Positions 1-8,690 of a stretch of 17,310 nt of DNA are shown one piece after another (positions within the stretch are counted from its first letter, which is position 1; each line of letters begins with the position of its first letter). The translations under genes and the position numbers were made by a program. The DNA comes from an uncultured Sphingobacteriia bacterium (lineage in GTDB: Bacteria > Bacteroidota > Bacteroidia > Chitinophagales > Chitinophagaceae), in NCBI GenBank assembly GCA_945957225.1, contig CAMFKK010000013.1:1-17310 (forward strand), read 5' to 3'. Below the pieces are notes generated by a model. It had not been told where the DNA came from, did no database searches, and saw only the letters and a program-made list of their open reading frames with translations.

Positions 1-6
1 TCTTTG

Positions 7-14
7 TACTTTTA
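7..14 (+). promoter_or_regulatory. Candidate -7 element before the first membrane-protein gene
   Basis: TACTTTTA matches the Bacteroidota -7 consensus TAnnTTTG at all but the last base and ends 5 nt before the ATG at 20. The same N5 spacing recurs at other genes in this window. The -33 region lies outside the window, so this is a weak call. Confidence 0.35.
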
Positions 15-19
15 CGGTC

Positions 20-1351
20 ATGATCATTGATGGCGCAAAGAAATTCTTGACCACAAAAAAACTGCTGCTCTATAGCTTTTTGCTTGAGACGCTCTGTGTC
101 AGTTATGCTTTGTACTGGAAAGCCGCCACGCCTATCACAAGTGTTATATTCACTTTGAGCGGTGCAATGATTGTCTATTGTTTATTAAAACTTCCCAAAC
201 CCATTACGGATCAGGTAATTGCCATTACGCCTATTTGGCGAAAGTATCGCGCGGTCTTATCAGTGATGGCGCTGATGGCCATTGGTGGTGCGGCTTACAA
301 ATGGATCCAAGAAGCTCCAATGGATTATCATGATGGCGATATGTTACCCATTATAAAGATTATGAATGAGCGTTTTATAAACGGCCAGTGGTCGCATGTA
401 TATGACGTGATTCCTGAAATCTGGAACGGGATTCAACCCATTTACTTACCCGCCATGTGGCTACCCTTTGGCCTGCCAGTATTGCTGGGACTGGATTTGC
501 GTTGGATGACATTTATAGCTTTGTTTGTTGTATCGGCCCTGTTTTTATTCAAGATCAACCCTAAACACCATAAAGCCCCTTACCTGGTATTGGCTGCATT
601 TGTGCTCATCTGGTGGTTGCTCAGTGCAGAAAATTCCGGACTCATTCCTTATACTGAAGAAGGGGTGGTCATACTTTTTTATAGTTTGTTGGCCATTGCA
701 CTTACTGGACAAAACGCATGGTTTATTGGCATTACCACATCGCTCTGCATCTTGAGTAGGTATGCCATTGTAGGTTGGTTGCCCGCAATGTTGCTATACT
801 ATGCACTTAACAAAGACTGGAAGAGTTTGGTACAATTCTGCGCCACGGGCCTAGCTTGTTTTTCACTTTTGGTCCTGATTCCTTTTGGTTGGACTACTTT
901 TCTAAAACTGGCTTCCATTCCCGGAGAATATATTGCCTTTAGCAAAAGGGTTTGGACCGATGCTCCTCAAGTTTTCATTGAAAGCCTGGGTTGGGCCAAA
1001 TTCTTTGGACCGGAAAATATTGCTACGCAACACGCATTGTTGGTGGGTCTGTCTTTGACGCTTCCAAGTATTTTTGTGGTGGGAATCTGGTTCTTGAATC
1101 GCGGCGGCGTGAGAAAAAATGGGGAAGAGATGGAAGTAGGGAAAGAAATTCAGGAAACAAACCACAATCCAAAAATAAATCTGGAACACTTACCCTTTGC
1201 AACATTGAAACTTACACTAGTAATATTCTATACTTTGGTGGATGTTCCATACTTATACTTATTCTACACCGGATCTTTTGTAAGTCTGTTCCTAGTCACG
1301 CATCTTCTGGCGGGAGCGCATCCAACTAAGGGAGCTTACGCGCAACACTAG
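20..1351 (+). CDS. Multi-pass membrane protein, GT-C glycosyltransferase-like
   Basis: This 443-residue integral membrane protein has about ten hydrophobic segments spread over the whole length. After the second or third segment it carries an acidic loop around residues 102-107 (DYHDGD followed by MLPIIKIMNERF), then PIYLPAMWLPFG. An acidic loop early in a polytopic protein is the usual arrangement of GT-C glycosyltransferases, which use lipid-phosphate sugar donors and act on the outer face of the inner membrane. A charged, probably cytoplasmic, loop lies near residues 360-390. The ATG at 20 is the only reasonable start and sits 5 nt behind a -7-like element. The gene converges on the GH3 gene with a 50-bp gap. 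The membrane topology is visible in the sequence; the glycosyltransferase role is inferred from architecture only, and the sugar and acceptor are unknown. Confidence 0.6.
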   Translation: MIIDGAKKFLTTKKLLLYSFLLETLCVSYALYWKAATPITSVIFTLSGAMIVYCLLKLPKPITDQVIAITPIWRKYRAVLSVMALMAIGGAAYKWIQEAPMDYHDGDMLPIIKIMNERFINGQWSHVYDVIPEIWNGIQPIYLPAMWLPFGLPVLLGLDLRWMTFIALFVVSALFLFKINPKHHKAPYLVLAAFVLIWWLLSAENSGLIPYTEEGVVILFYSLLAIALTGQNAWFIGITTSLCILSRYAIVGWLPAMLLYYALNKDWKSLVQFCATGLACFSLLVLIPFGWTTFLKLASIPGEYIAFSKRVWTDAPQVFIESLGWAKFFGPENIATQHALLVGLSLTLPSIFVVGIWFLNRGGVRKNGEEMEVGKEIQETNHNPKINLEHLPFATLKLTLVIFYTLVDVPYLYLFYTGSFVSLFLVTHLLAGAHPTKGAYAQH

Positions 1352-1387
1352 GGTTGGATTATAATTCAGAAAGATGAAAGGGACAAG

Positions 1388-1403
1388 GATGAATGAATTC
1401 ATC
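1388..1403 (+). terminator. Weak hairpin followed by a T-rich stretch
   Basis: GATGAA-TGAA-TTCATC forms a 6-bp stem with a 4-nt loop, followed by ATTTTGATTTT. It lies after the membrane-protein gene and overlaps the stop codon of the convergent GH3 gene. The stem is AT-rich, so termination would be weak. Confidence 0.3.
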
Positions 1404-2925
1404 ATTTTGATTTTGGATCGCGCATTTGCGCCAAAATCTCATCAACATATACCCGATCATTACTCAACCGAGGAATCTTGTGTTGCCCGCCCAGCTTGCC
1501 TTTGCTGCGCAACCATTCATGAAAAACGGTTTTGTCCAGTGCGTGCACATGGGGCATGACTAGCGCAATATCTTTATAGCGTTTGGCTTCATAATCACTG
1601 TTCACCAATTTGAGGGCGCAGTCTAATTCAAAAGCAAACTCATCTACAGAATCAGGCATGCTATCAAACTCTATCAACCATTCGTGTCCGCCTTTTGATT
1701 CATCACCCATATACACGGGAGCCGCGGTATAATCATTCACCACCAGTCCTGTTTTCTCACAGGCCATGGCAATGGCTTTGTCTGCATTGTCTGCAATCAG
1801 CTCTTCGCCAAAGGCATTGATATATTGTTTTAATCGGCCGGTCACTTTTACTTTAAAGGGAGAGAGGTTCACAAATTGTATAGTATCTCCAACCAGGTAT
1901 CGCCATAGGCCACCATTGGTACTAATGACCAGTGCGTAATTTTTTCCAATCACCACATCCTTTAGTCCAATGGTCTTGGGGTTTGGTTTACCATATTCTT
2001 CCACAGGCATGAACTCGTAAAAAATGCCATGGTCTAAGAGCAACAACATACCATCTTCTGAGGGATCGTTTTGCGCTGCAAAAAATCCCTCACTGGCATT
2101 GTACATTTCTAAATAGGTAACGCCCGGTCCCAAGAGTTTTTTAAACTGCTCTCTATAGGGCGTGAAAGAAACACCCCCGTGACCGTATAATTCCAAATTG
2201 GGCCATACTTCTTTTAAAGTGGCTTTGCCTGTAATTTCTAAAATGCGTTTTACCAAAACCAGGGTCCAGGTAGGCACCCCTGCAATAGAAGTTACATTCT
2301 CTTCAATGGTAGACTGGGCTAGGCTTTCAATCTTTCCCTCCCACTCATCCATGAGCGCAATGCTTAGTTCCGGAGTCCTGATCCACTGCCCCCAAAATGG
2401 CGTGTTCTGCAACAAGACCGCACTCAAGTCTCCATATTGAATCTCTTCATTTACCTTACTTATCTGGTGGGATCCGCCAATGACCAAACTCTTGCCCGTG
2501 AGCAAATCGCTTTCATTATTGTAATTATAATACAGCGTGAGTACGTCTTTGGCTGCTTGAAAATGACAGTTCTCCAAACTCTCTTCTGTAATGGGAATAA
2601 ACTTACTTTTCTCAGAAGTAGTGCCACTGCTTTTGGCAAACCAATTAACGGGTGTATTCCAAAGCAATTGCTCTTCTCCCTCCATCAATCTATTGATATA
2701 GGGTTTGAGGTCCTCGTATTCATGAATTGGAATGACCTCTTTGAATTTGCGAATGTTGAAAATCTCCTTCATCCCATATCGCCTGCCAAATTCTGTGTAT
2801 TGCCCATGTGTAATCAGGTCTTGCAATACCTCGCGCTGCGCCGCAATGGGTTCATGCATCCATTGGTCTATTTTACCCTGTCTGAGTCTTGCTAAACGGG
2901 ATATGGCTGGGCTGAGTATTTTCAT
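1402..2925 (-). CDS. GH3-family (auxin-responsive promoter family) adenylating enzyme
   Basis: This 507-residue protein belongs to the GH3 family, whose plant members adenylate carboxylic acids such as jasmonate or indole acetate and couple them to amino acids. The three ATP/AMP-binding motifs are visible: motif 1 at about 99-108 (SSGTTSEKSK), motif 2 at about 275-280 (YNASEG), and motif 3 at about 342-347 (RYLVGD). The C-terminal domain begins near 360 (VKVTGRLKQYINAFGEEL). The length is close to that of bacterial homologues. The gene lies 48 bp downstream of lptB on the same strand, so the two may be co-transcribed. On the minus strand the gap also holds a TATTTTG (2946-2940), 14 nt before the ATG, which could be a weak internal promoter. 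Family assignment is firm; the acyl substrate of bacterial GH3 proteins is unknown. Confidence 0.9.
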   Translation of the reverse strand: MKILSPAISRLARLRQGKIDQWMHEPIAAQREVLQDLITHGQYTEFGRRYGMKEIFNIRKFKEVIPIHEYEDLKPYINRLMEGEEQLLWNTPVNWFAKSSGTTSEKSKFIPITEESLENCHFQAAKDVLTLYYNYNNESDLLTGKSLVIGGSHQISKVNEEIQYGDLSAVLLQNTPFWGQWIRTPELSIALMDEWEGKIESLAQSTIEENVTSIAGVPTWTLVLVKRILEITGKATLKEVWPNLELYGHGGVSFTPYREQFKKLLGPGVTYLEMYNASEGFFAAQNDPSEDGMLLLLDHGIFYEFMPVEEYGKPNPKTIGLKDVVIGKNYALVISTNGGLWRYLVGDTIQFVNLSPFKVKVTGRLKQYINAFGEELIADNADKAIAMACEKTGLVVNDYTAAPVYMGDESKGGHEWLIEFDSMPDSVDEFAFELDCALKLVNSDYEAKRYKDIALVMPHVHALDKTVFHEWLRSKGKLGGQHKIPRLSNDRVYVDEILAQMRDPKSK

Positions 2926-2973
2926 TGCTTCTACATTGGCAAAATAAGCAATGAAGTTGAGAATTCCGAAGGA

Positions 2974-3795
2974 TTATTCTGACGGATGGGCTTCAGTATC
3001 AGTTTGTTCTGTTACAACCCCGGCCAAGGGTGCATTTTCTTTTCCCATTTCTATAATCCAATCTTTACGCTTGAGCTCAAAATTGGTTCCTAGATAAAGC
3101 CTACGTACTTTTTCGTCTTCGGCCAGTTCTTCAGCAGTACCATGACGGAAAATTTTTCCCTCAATCAAGAGATAGGCTCGGTCACAAATAGAAAGGGTCT
3201 CGTTTACGTTATGGTCCGTAATCAGGATCCCAATATTCTTGTACTTGAGTTTGGCTACCACGCTTTGAATATCTTCTACGGCAATGGGATCCACACCGGC
3301 AAAGGGTTCATCCAATAAAATAAACTTAGGGTCTACGGCCAGCGCTCGGGCAATCTCGGTTCTTCTTCTTTCTCCACCACTCAAACTATCTCCATTATTA
3401 CCGCGCACATGGTGTAGGTGAAATTCATCCAAGAGGGACTCCAATTTATGCAATCGCTCCGCCTTGGTCAGCTTGGTCATTTCCAAAACCGCCATGATAT
3501 TGTCTTCTACGGTGAGCTTTCGGAACACACTTGCTTCCTGCGGCAGATAACCAATCCCCATCTGCGCCCTTTTGTACATGGGCAGCTTGGTAATATCTTG
3601 GTCATTTAAAAACACACTGCCCTCATCTGGTTTGATCAAACCCACCACCATATAGAAAGTGGTGGTCTTACCGGCTCCATTGGGGCCTAGCAAACCCACA
3701 ATCTCTCCCTGTTCTACGTTCACGCTTACATGGTTTACAACGGTTCTTCCCTTGTAACTCTTGATCAGGTCTTTGGTATGGATGGTCAGGTTCAT
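2974..3795 (-). CDS. lptB: LPS export ABC transporter ATP-binding protein LptB
   Basis: This is the cytoplasmic ATPase of the Lpt system, which with LptF/LptG extracts lipopolysaccharide from the inner membrane and drives it to the outer membrane. All ABC motifs are intact: Walker A GPNGAGKTT at about 37-45, Q-loop Q86, signature LSGGE at about 138-142, Walker B FILLDEP at about 158-164 and switch His195. GERRRTEIARAL and DEPFAGVDPIAV are typical of LptB. The start is placed at the ATG at 3795 (MNLTIHTKDL). An in-frame upstream codon at 3891 would add 32 residues that match no ABC protein and would overlap the start of metF. At 273 residues it is about 30 longer than E. coli LptB; the extra is a charged C-terminal tail ending TEAHPSE. 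A TATTTTTA (reverse of 3805-3812) is a possible -7 element. GH3 follows on the same strand. Confidence 0.92.
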   Translation of the reverse strand: MNLTIHTKDLIKSYKGRTVVNHVSVNVEQGEIVGLLGPNGAGKTTTFYMVVGLIKPDEGSVFLNDQDITKLPMYKRAQMGIGYLPQEASVFRKLTVEDNIMAVLEMTKLTKAERLHKLESLLDEFHLHHVRGNNGDSLSGGERRRTEIARALAVDPKFILLDEPFAGVDPIAVEDIQSVVAKLKYKNIGILITDHNVNETLSICDRAYLLIEGKIFRHGTAEELAEDEKVRRLYLGTNFELKRKDWIIEMGKENAPLAGVVTEQTDTEAHPSE

Positions 3796-3852
3796 AAACT
3801 GCTGTAAAAATAGGATTGTTAGTAGGAAGATGGGGCATTCAGACCTAGTATT

Positions 3853-3884
3853 TTGTGATAGTTTTAGGTTTCTACCTATTTTTG
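3853..3884 (+). promoter_or_regulatory. metF promoter, predicted leaderless
   Basis: A TTG at 3853-3855, a 21-nt spacer and TATTTTTG at 3877-3884 fit the Bacteroidota pattern TTG-N17-23-TAnnTTTG. The element ends 5 nt before the metF ATG, so transcription should begin at or next to the start codon. There is therefore no room for a SAM riboswitch or ribosome binding site. Confidence 0.65.
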
Positions 3885-3889
3885 CCGCC

Positions 3890-4843
3890 ATGAAAGTGAT
3901 AGACCATATAGCTCAGGCCAAGGAAACGCTGGTATCATTTGAAGTATTACCTCCCTTAAAAGGCAAGACCATTAATACCTTGTATGACCATTTGGACCCC
4001 TTGATGGAATTCAAACCATCATGGATCAATGTTACCTATCACCGTAGTGAAACCATGTTCAAAAAGAAGACCGATGGTACTTTTGAGCGCGTTGAGGTTC
4101 GCAAACGTCCAGGTACCGTGGGTATTTGTGCGGCCATCATGAACCACTACCAAGTAGACGCTGTTCCTCATATTATCTGTGGTGGTTTTACCAAACGTGA
4201 AACCGAAGACGCATTGATAGACCTTGATTTTTTGGGAATTGACAATGTATTGGTTTTGCGTGGCGATGCTGCTAAGAATGAATCTGCTTTTGAACCCGAG
4301 AAAGACGGCAACCATTATGCCATTGACCTTTTGCGTCAGGTAAGCAATATGAATAATGGGATCTACCAAGACGAAGACATCAAGAGCGGTGGTAAAACCA
4401 AATTCTGTATGGGTGTAGCAGGTTACCCTGAAAAACATTTTGAAGCACCCAATTTAGAAATAGACCTGCTCAAACTCAAAGAAAAAGTAGACGCTGGAGC
4501 CGATTATATCATGACCCAGATGTTCTTTGACAACCAAAAATTCTTTGATTTTGTTACGGCTTGCAAGAATATGGGCATCAATGTTCCCATTATTCCAGGA
4601 TTAAAACCCATTACCAATAAGAAGCAATTATCGGTATTGCCTAGAATCTTTCACGTAGACATTCCTACTGATTTGTCCAACGCCATCAACAAGTGCAAGA
4701 CCGATGCGGAATGCGAGCAAGTAGGTACCGAATGGTTGATCCAACAAAGCAAGGAACTCAAAGCTTTTGGTTCACCTGTGCTACATTACTATACCTTGGG
4801 TAAACCCAAAGTCATTTGGAATGTGGTAAAGAATGTGTTTTAA
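3890..4843 (+). CDS. metF: 5,10-methylenetetrahydrofolate reductase
   Basis: MetF is a flavoenzyme that reduces 5,10-methylene-THF to 5-methyl-THF, the methyl donor for methionine synthesis. The 317-residue protein matches the usual length (E. coli about 296). Visible family signatures are SFEVLPP at 16-22, where Glu18 corresponds to the catalytic Glu of SFEFFPP in E. coli, the FAD-contacting LRGD segment, DYIMTQMFFD in the barrel, and PIIPGLKPI. The start is the ATG at 3890 (MKVIDHIAQA). The open frame continues 43 codons upstream into lptB, but that sequence is not MetF-like and lies upstream of the promoter. The gene diverges from lptB and converges on the thioredoxin-like gene with an 18-bp gap that shows no obvious terminator. 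Confidence 0.95.
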   Translation: MKVIDHIAQAKETLVSFEVLPPLKGKTINTLYDHLDPLMEFKPSWINVTYHRSETMFKKKTDGTFERVEVRKRPGTVGICAAIMNHYQVDAVPHIICGGFTKRETEDALIDLDFLGIDNVLVLRGDAAKNESAFEPEKDGNHYAIDLLRQVSNMNNGIYQDEDIKSGGKTKFCMGVAGYPEKHFEAPNLEIDLLKLKEKVDAGADYIMTQMFFDNQKFFDFVTACKNMGINVPIIPGLKPITNKKQLSVLPRIFHVDIPTDLSNAINKCKTDAECEQVGTEWLIQQSKELKAFGSPVLHYYTLGKPKVIWNVVKNVF

Positions 4844-4861
4844 AACATCATACGCAAAGTC

Positions 4862-6340
4862 TTATTTTCCCGCCGATTTGATCTTGGCATCAATGAGGTC
4901 ATTGAACTGATCCAAACTCAATTGTTTGGCAATAATTCTTTTGTCCTTGTCCAATAGATAAATGGTGGGCGTTTTGAACACGTCATAGAGTTGCTTGTAA
5001 TTGGGTTTACCCGCTTTCTCTTCCGCTGTGCGCGATGCCTTGGTTTGGTATGCCTGAGTCCAGGTATTACTGATCTTTTTCTCGCTCAAGAATTTCTTCC
5101 AAGCAGGAATTTCATTCTCATAAATATTCACAGAGAATACCGCCACACCTTGTTTCTTCCATTTGGCCTGATAAAAAGAATCTAGCCTTGGAATCTCTTC
5201 CTTACAATGCCCACAATTGGGATCCCAAAATGCCACAATGGTAAAGGGCGATTTCAGATTATAGAGAGAAACCGATTTACCTGTGGTATCTGTCAAATCC
5301 AATAGGGGCGCGGGTTGTCCAAGTTGATTGGCCATCATGCTATAAGCCCTTTCGGTAATGGTTTTCTTGGATGCTGCATTGAGTAAAACCGTATCGCCCT
5401 TGGCATAAAAATTTTCAAACAGGTACAAAAAGACCTTGTCCTGACCCATAAATTCTGGGTTAATATACTTGTTGGTAAACTTGGTCAATAGATAGGGATA
5501 AATCTCTTTTCCTGTTCTAGCATAGAGCAAAATATATTTCACTTCTGCAATAATGCTATCCGGATCAGGCGATACATAGTATTTAAAATAGTCGTCTAAT
5601 TTGGGTTCAAAAAATGGTGTGCGCAATAAGCGATCATCATTAAAATTGACATCGTCCCAGAAATGGTCTTTTACATATCTATAGGGATAAGTAGAATCTG
5701 GTACACCTTTTACAATGGGAATTTCTGGAGCAGTTGGTCTTTTCATGGTATTGAACAACATGGCCAATAAAGACTTGGGGTATTGTTTCACAATGCTATT
5801 GCGATAGTCTTGCAAGTCCTTGTCTGCAGCAATAATTAAATCGCGCAAGCGCGTACTATCTGCTTTGGATGTTGCTGTTTTGTATTGTTGTTCTAAGTCA
5901 TTGAGTTTTTTCCCCTTTTCATTAGACACTTTGGAATAAGTGCGGAACAGATCATTGTCGGCAGAGCCTGTGATTTTTACATCGTCTTTCCTGGCTGTAT
6001 CTGCTACAATACTAAAATGTTGTTGGTCACTGATTAGTACTTCAAACAAAATGCTATACTGCGGCGATACCACAAAATAGATCCCTCCCGTGAGTTTGGT
6101 ATTCCCCTTGAACACACCCATCCCCTTCTCATCCAGCATGGCCGAATCCATGAGTGCCCTTCCCTTGCCATAATTACTTCCCAAGTAGATTTTGCAATTC
6201 TTGAGTGGAGTAAGGGTAATATTAATATGTTTTGGCGGTAAGTTGGATGATCCACCTGCACTAGGAGCTGCTGGTTTTTTTACCTGCGCTAACGCAATTT
6301 GCGCCATGGCCAACAAGAGAATAGGGAAGATTCTTTTCAT
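4862..6340 (-). CDS. Secreted TlpA-like thiol-disulfide protein (DUF4369/DUF5106 type)
   Basis: This 492-residue periplasmic protein starts with a signal peptide (about 1-19, cleavage after ALA). An N-terminal beta-rich region (about 38-125) has the look of DUF4369. A mostly helical middle (about 135-335) resembles DUF5106, and a C-terminal AhpC/TSA-thioredoxin domain begins near 338 (NQLGQPAPLLDLTD). The redox site is intact: FWDPNCGHCKEE with Cys376 and Cys379, and a likely cis-Pro in the segment VFKTPTIYLLD. Proteins of this layout are common in Bacteroidota and are thought to reduce or isomerise disulfides in the periplasm; the actual client is unknown. The gene diverges from rlmD. On the minus strand a TATTTTTA near 6368-6361 could be its -7 element, but no clear -33 element is seen. 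Confidence 0.85.
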   Translation of the reverse strand: MKRIFPILLLAMAQIALAQVKKPAAPSAGGSSNLPPKHINITLTPLKNCKIYLGSNYGKGRALMDSAMLDEKGMGVFKGNTKLTGGIYFVVSPQYSILFEVLISDQQHFSIVADTARKDDVKITGSADNDLFRTYSKVSNEKGKKLNDLEQQYKTATSKADSTRLRDLIIAADKDLQDYRNSIVKQYPKSLLAMLFNTMKRPTAPEIPIVKGVPDSTYPYRYVKDHFWDDVNFNDDRLLRTPFFEPKLDDYFKYYVSPDPDSIIAEVKYILLYARTGKEIYPYLLTKFTNKYINPEFMGQDKVFLYLFENFYAKGDTVLLNAASKKTITERAYSMMANQLGQPAPLLDLTDTTGKSVSLYNLKSPFTIVAFWDPNCGHCKEEIPRLDSFYQAKWKKQGVAVFSVNIYENEIPAWKKFLSEKKISNTWTQAYQTKASRTAEEKAGKPNYKQLYDVFKTPTIYLLDKDKRIIAKQLSLDQFNDLIDAKIKSAGK

Positions 6341-6352
6341 AAAAACATGGAA

Positions 6353-6383
6353 TTGGGTATAAAAATAGTCTGGATTACATTTG
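6353..6383 (+). promoter_or_regulatory. rlmD promoter, predicted leaderless
   Basis: TTG at 6353-6355, a 20-nt spacer and TACATTTG at 6376-6383 match the Bacteroidota sigma-factor consensus exactly. The -7 element ends 5 nt before the GTG at 6389. This placement decides the start codon of the next gene, because the upstream in-frame ATG at 6347 would lie before the promoter. Confidence 0.7.
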
Positions 6384-6388
6384 CACCC

Positions 6389-7816
6389 GTGAGAAAACAG
6401 AAAAAAAGCATTGTACTGGAAGAATTATTGTTGGAAGACTACGCCGCCGAGGGCAAATCTTTGGCCCGTTTTGAAGGCAAAGTAGTCTTTATTGAGGGTG
6501 CCGTACCCGGAGATCTGGTAGATGTTCAGTTATCCAAGAACAAAAAAGATTGGGCCGAGGGTCATGTGGTCAAGTACCATAGCTATTCAAAAGACAGGGT
6601 AACGCCTTTCTGCAGTCATTTTGGGGTTTGCGGTGGTTGCCAATGGCAGATGTTGCCCTATGAGAAGCAATTATTCTACAAAACCAAACAGGTATCCGAT
6701 AACCTAACCCGGATTGGAAAAGTGGCCCTTCCTGAAATGATGCCCATTATTGGAGCGGTCCAAACAGAACAATATAGAAATAAGATTGAATACACTTTTG
6801 GCACCAAGACTTATATTCCATCGGCTCAATTTAGGTTGATGAAGGCAGAGGGGGTTTCTTTTGACGACCTTCCGGGTGGTGCCGGTTTTCACGTGCGTGG
6901 ATTTTTTGACAAAGTGGTAGAGATTGATACCTGTCATTTACAAGAAGAACCTACCAACCTGATTCGAAAATTTGTGGCGGCATATGCTATTGAAAGGAAC
7001 CTTCCTTTTTATGACGTGCGCAAGCACCAGGGTTGGTTACGCAATATGTTTATCCGCAATAGTACCATTGGAGAACTGATGGTAAACATTGTGTTTGGCT
7101 TTGAAGACCTGAATAACCAGAAAGCCTTGATGGACTTGGTGTTGAAGCAGTTTCCACAGATCACCACATTGTTGTATACCATCAATACCAAACACAACGA
7201 CAGTCTCTTTGACCTCTATCCGCAAACCTATTTTGGACCGGGATATATTTTAGAGAAGCTGGAAGATTTTCAATTCAAGATCAGCCCCAAATCCTTTTTC
7301 CAAACCAATACCAAACAGGCCCAAAGACTATACCAGGTAACCCGTGATTTTGCAGAACTAAATGGCAGTCAAACTGTTTATGATTTGTATTGTGGAACGG
7401 GAAGTATTGGCATTTTTGTGAGCAAGCTGGCCAAAAAACTGGTAGGTGTAGAAGTGGTGGCAGAAGCCATTGAAGACGCCAAAGAGAATGCGGCACTAAA
7501 CCATCTTGACAAAACAGCTTTTTTTGCGGGAGACGTGATTGAAATCTGTGACGATGCGTTTTTTGAAACCCATGGCAAACCAGATGTGATTATCACGGAT
7601 CCTCCAAGAGCGGGTATGCACGAGAAGTTGGTGCGCAAACTCTTAGAGATTGCTGCTCCTACTATTGTCTATGTTAGCTGTAACCCGGCTACTCAGGCAA
7701 GGGACCTAAACCTATTAGACGAAAAATACAGGGTAGAGAAAATACAGCCTGTTGACATGTTTCCTCATACCTTGCATATAGAAAATGTGGTGCAACTAAA
7801 ATTGCGTACCAATTGA
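6389..7816 (+). CDS. rlmD: 23S rRNA (uracil-5-)-methyltransferase RlmD/RumA family
   Basis: This enzyme methylates a specific uridine of 23S rRNA at C5 using S-adenosylmethionine. With the GTG start the protein has 475 residues (start read as MRKQKKSIVLEEL). Domains in order are a TRAM domain (about 8-62), iron-sulfur cysteines Cys75, Cys81, Cys84 (CSHFGVCGGC) and Cys182, and a SAM-binding Rossmann domain with YDLYCGTGSIG at 331-341 and DPPRAGM at 404-410. The catalytic nucleophile is Cys431 (VYVSCNP). The in-frame ATG at 6347 would add 14 residues but lies upstream of a near-perfect promoter and the added residues are not family-like, so GTG is preferred. RlmD versus the related RlmC/TrmA is judged from the Fe-S motif and length; the target uridine is inferred. 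The first rhomboid gene follows after 10 bp. Confidence 0.92.
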   Translation: MRKQKKSIVLEELLLEDYAAEGKSLARFEGKVVFIEGAVPGDLVDVQLSKNKKDWAEGHVVKYHSYSKDRVTPFCSHFGVCGGCQWQMLPYEKQLFYKTKQVSDNLTRIGKVALPEMMPIIGAVQTEQYRNKIEYTFGTKTYIPSAQFRLMKAEGVSFDDLPGGAGFHVRGFFDKVVEIDTCHLQEEPTNLIRKFVAAYAIERNLPFYDVRKHQGWLRNMFIRNSTIGELMVNIVFGFEDLNNQKALMDLVLKQFPQITTLLYTINTKHNDSLFDLYPQTYFGPGYILEKLEDFQFKISPKSFFQTNTKQAQRLYQVTRDFAELNGSQTVYDLYCGTGSIGIFVSKLAKKLVGVEVVAEAIEDAKENAALNHLDKTAFFAGDVIEICDDAFFETHGKPDVIITDPPRAGMHEKLVRKLLEIAAPTIVYVSCNPATQARDLNLLDEKYRVEKIQPVDMFPHTLHIENVVQLKLRTN

Positions 7817-7826
7817 TCCATTAGCT

Positions 7827-8663
7827 ATGACTGAATTCAGACCCAGTAGATTTGAAATCCTACCCACCATTGTCAAGAACCTGTTGATCATCAACGGACT
7901 TTTCTATTTGGCGCAAATTACATTCAAGTCTTCAGCTGGCTTTTCCCTTGATAATATGTTGGCCTTGCATGCCTGGCAAAGTAGTCTGTTCCGTCCTTGG
8001 CAATTGGTGACCCATATGTTTTTGCACGGAGACTTCTGGCATATTTTCGGAAATATGTTTGCGGTTTGGATGTTTGGCTCTGTGTTGGAAAACCTTTGGG
8101 GACCAACCCGTTTCCTATTATTCTATATTATCTGTGGATTGGGTGCGGCCCTCATGCACTTGTTGTTTTTGAGTTATGAAATTGTGCCCCTGATGGCAGA
8201 TTGGGCTGCCTTGGTGCAGGCCCAGGGTTCAGGTGTTGGACTGCCAAAAGCCATTTATGCATTTAACCAACATCATCCAGGCGTATTGAATAGTCAAATA
8301 GACCTAGCCAATCATGTTATTGCTAACCCAACTGATGCTCAAGCCGTTTACCAACTCATGGGTTGGATTCAATCTTATTATGAAGCCAATTTGAATACCG
8401 CAACCATTGGTGCCAGTGGAGCAGTATTTGGTTTGTTAGCAGCCTTTGTCTATCTTTTTCCCAATACCTATATCTATCTGTATTTCTTGGTGCCAGTTAA
8501 AGCCAAATGGTTGGGAATTGGGTATTTTGCTTATGAATTATACTATGCTGTTCAAAACAGTGGCGGAGACAATGTAGCCAGATGGGCACATGTAGGCGGT
8601 GCCATTGTGGGTTTACTGATTGTGATGACTTGGAACAAAAAGAACAGAAAATCGTTTTATTGA
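7827..8663 (+). CDS. Rhomboid family intramembrane serine protease (active-site residues intact)
   Basis: Rhomboids cleave transmembrane helices inside the inner membrane. This 278-residue protein carries the required residues: the HGDFWHIFGN segment with His72 and Asn76 (oxyanion side), the catalytic GASG at 196-199 with Ser198, and the catalytic His255 in RWAHVGGA. About six membrane segments are visible. A polar insertion of roughly 70 residues (about 120-190) separates the early helices from the serine-bearing helix, longer than in GlpG. The gene starts 10 bp after the rlmD stop and is probably in the same transcript, followed after 27 bp by a second rhomboid. The substrate is unknown. 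Confidence 0.9.
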   Translation: MTEFRPSRFEILPTIVKNLLIINGLFYLAQITFKSSAGFSLDNMLALHAWQSSLFRPWQLVTHMFLHGDFWHIFGNMFAVWMFGSVLENLWGPTRFLLFYIICGLGAALMHLLFLSYEIVPLMADWAALVQAQGSGVGLPKAIYAFNQHHPGVLNSQIDLANHVIANPTDAQAVYQLMGWIQSYYEANLNTATIGASGAVFGLLAAFVYLFPNTYIYLYFLVPVKAKWLGIGYFAYELYYAVQNSGGDNVARWAHVGGAIVGLLIVMTWNKKNRKSFY

Positions 8664-8690
8664 TACCGGAAGGGTTTAGAATCATTCATT

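Noticed and set aside
902..1189. Antisense open reading frames inside the first membrane-protein gene, and similar ones inside metF, rlmD, cysS and others
   Set aside because: They are opposite-strand or shifted-frame readings of well-supported genes, have no family signatures, no promoter pattern and biased composition.
3761..3889. Upstream 43-codon extension of metF and the 32-codon extension of lptB to 3891
   Set aside because: Both extensions run into each other's gene, do not resemble the families, and the metF extension lies upstream of a good promoter. The internal ATGs at 3890 and 3795 give standard N-termini.
3800..3889. Possible SAM riboswitch before metF
   Set aside because: The predicted transcription start coincides with the metF start codon, leaving no leader RNA, and no SAM aptamer-like helices were seen.
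6299..6388. Longer rlmD reading from 6299 or 6347
   Set aside because: The region overlaps the divergent secreted-protein gene and precedes the promoter at 6353-6383; the added residues are not family-like.
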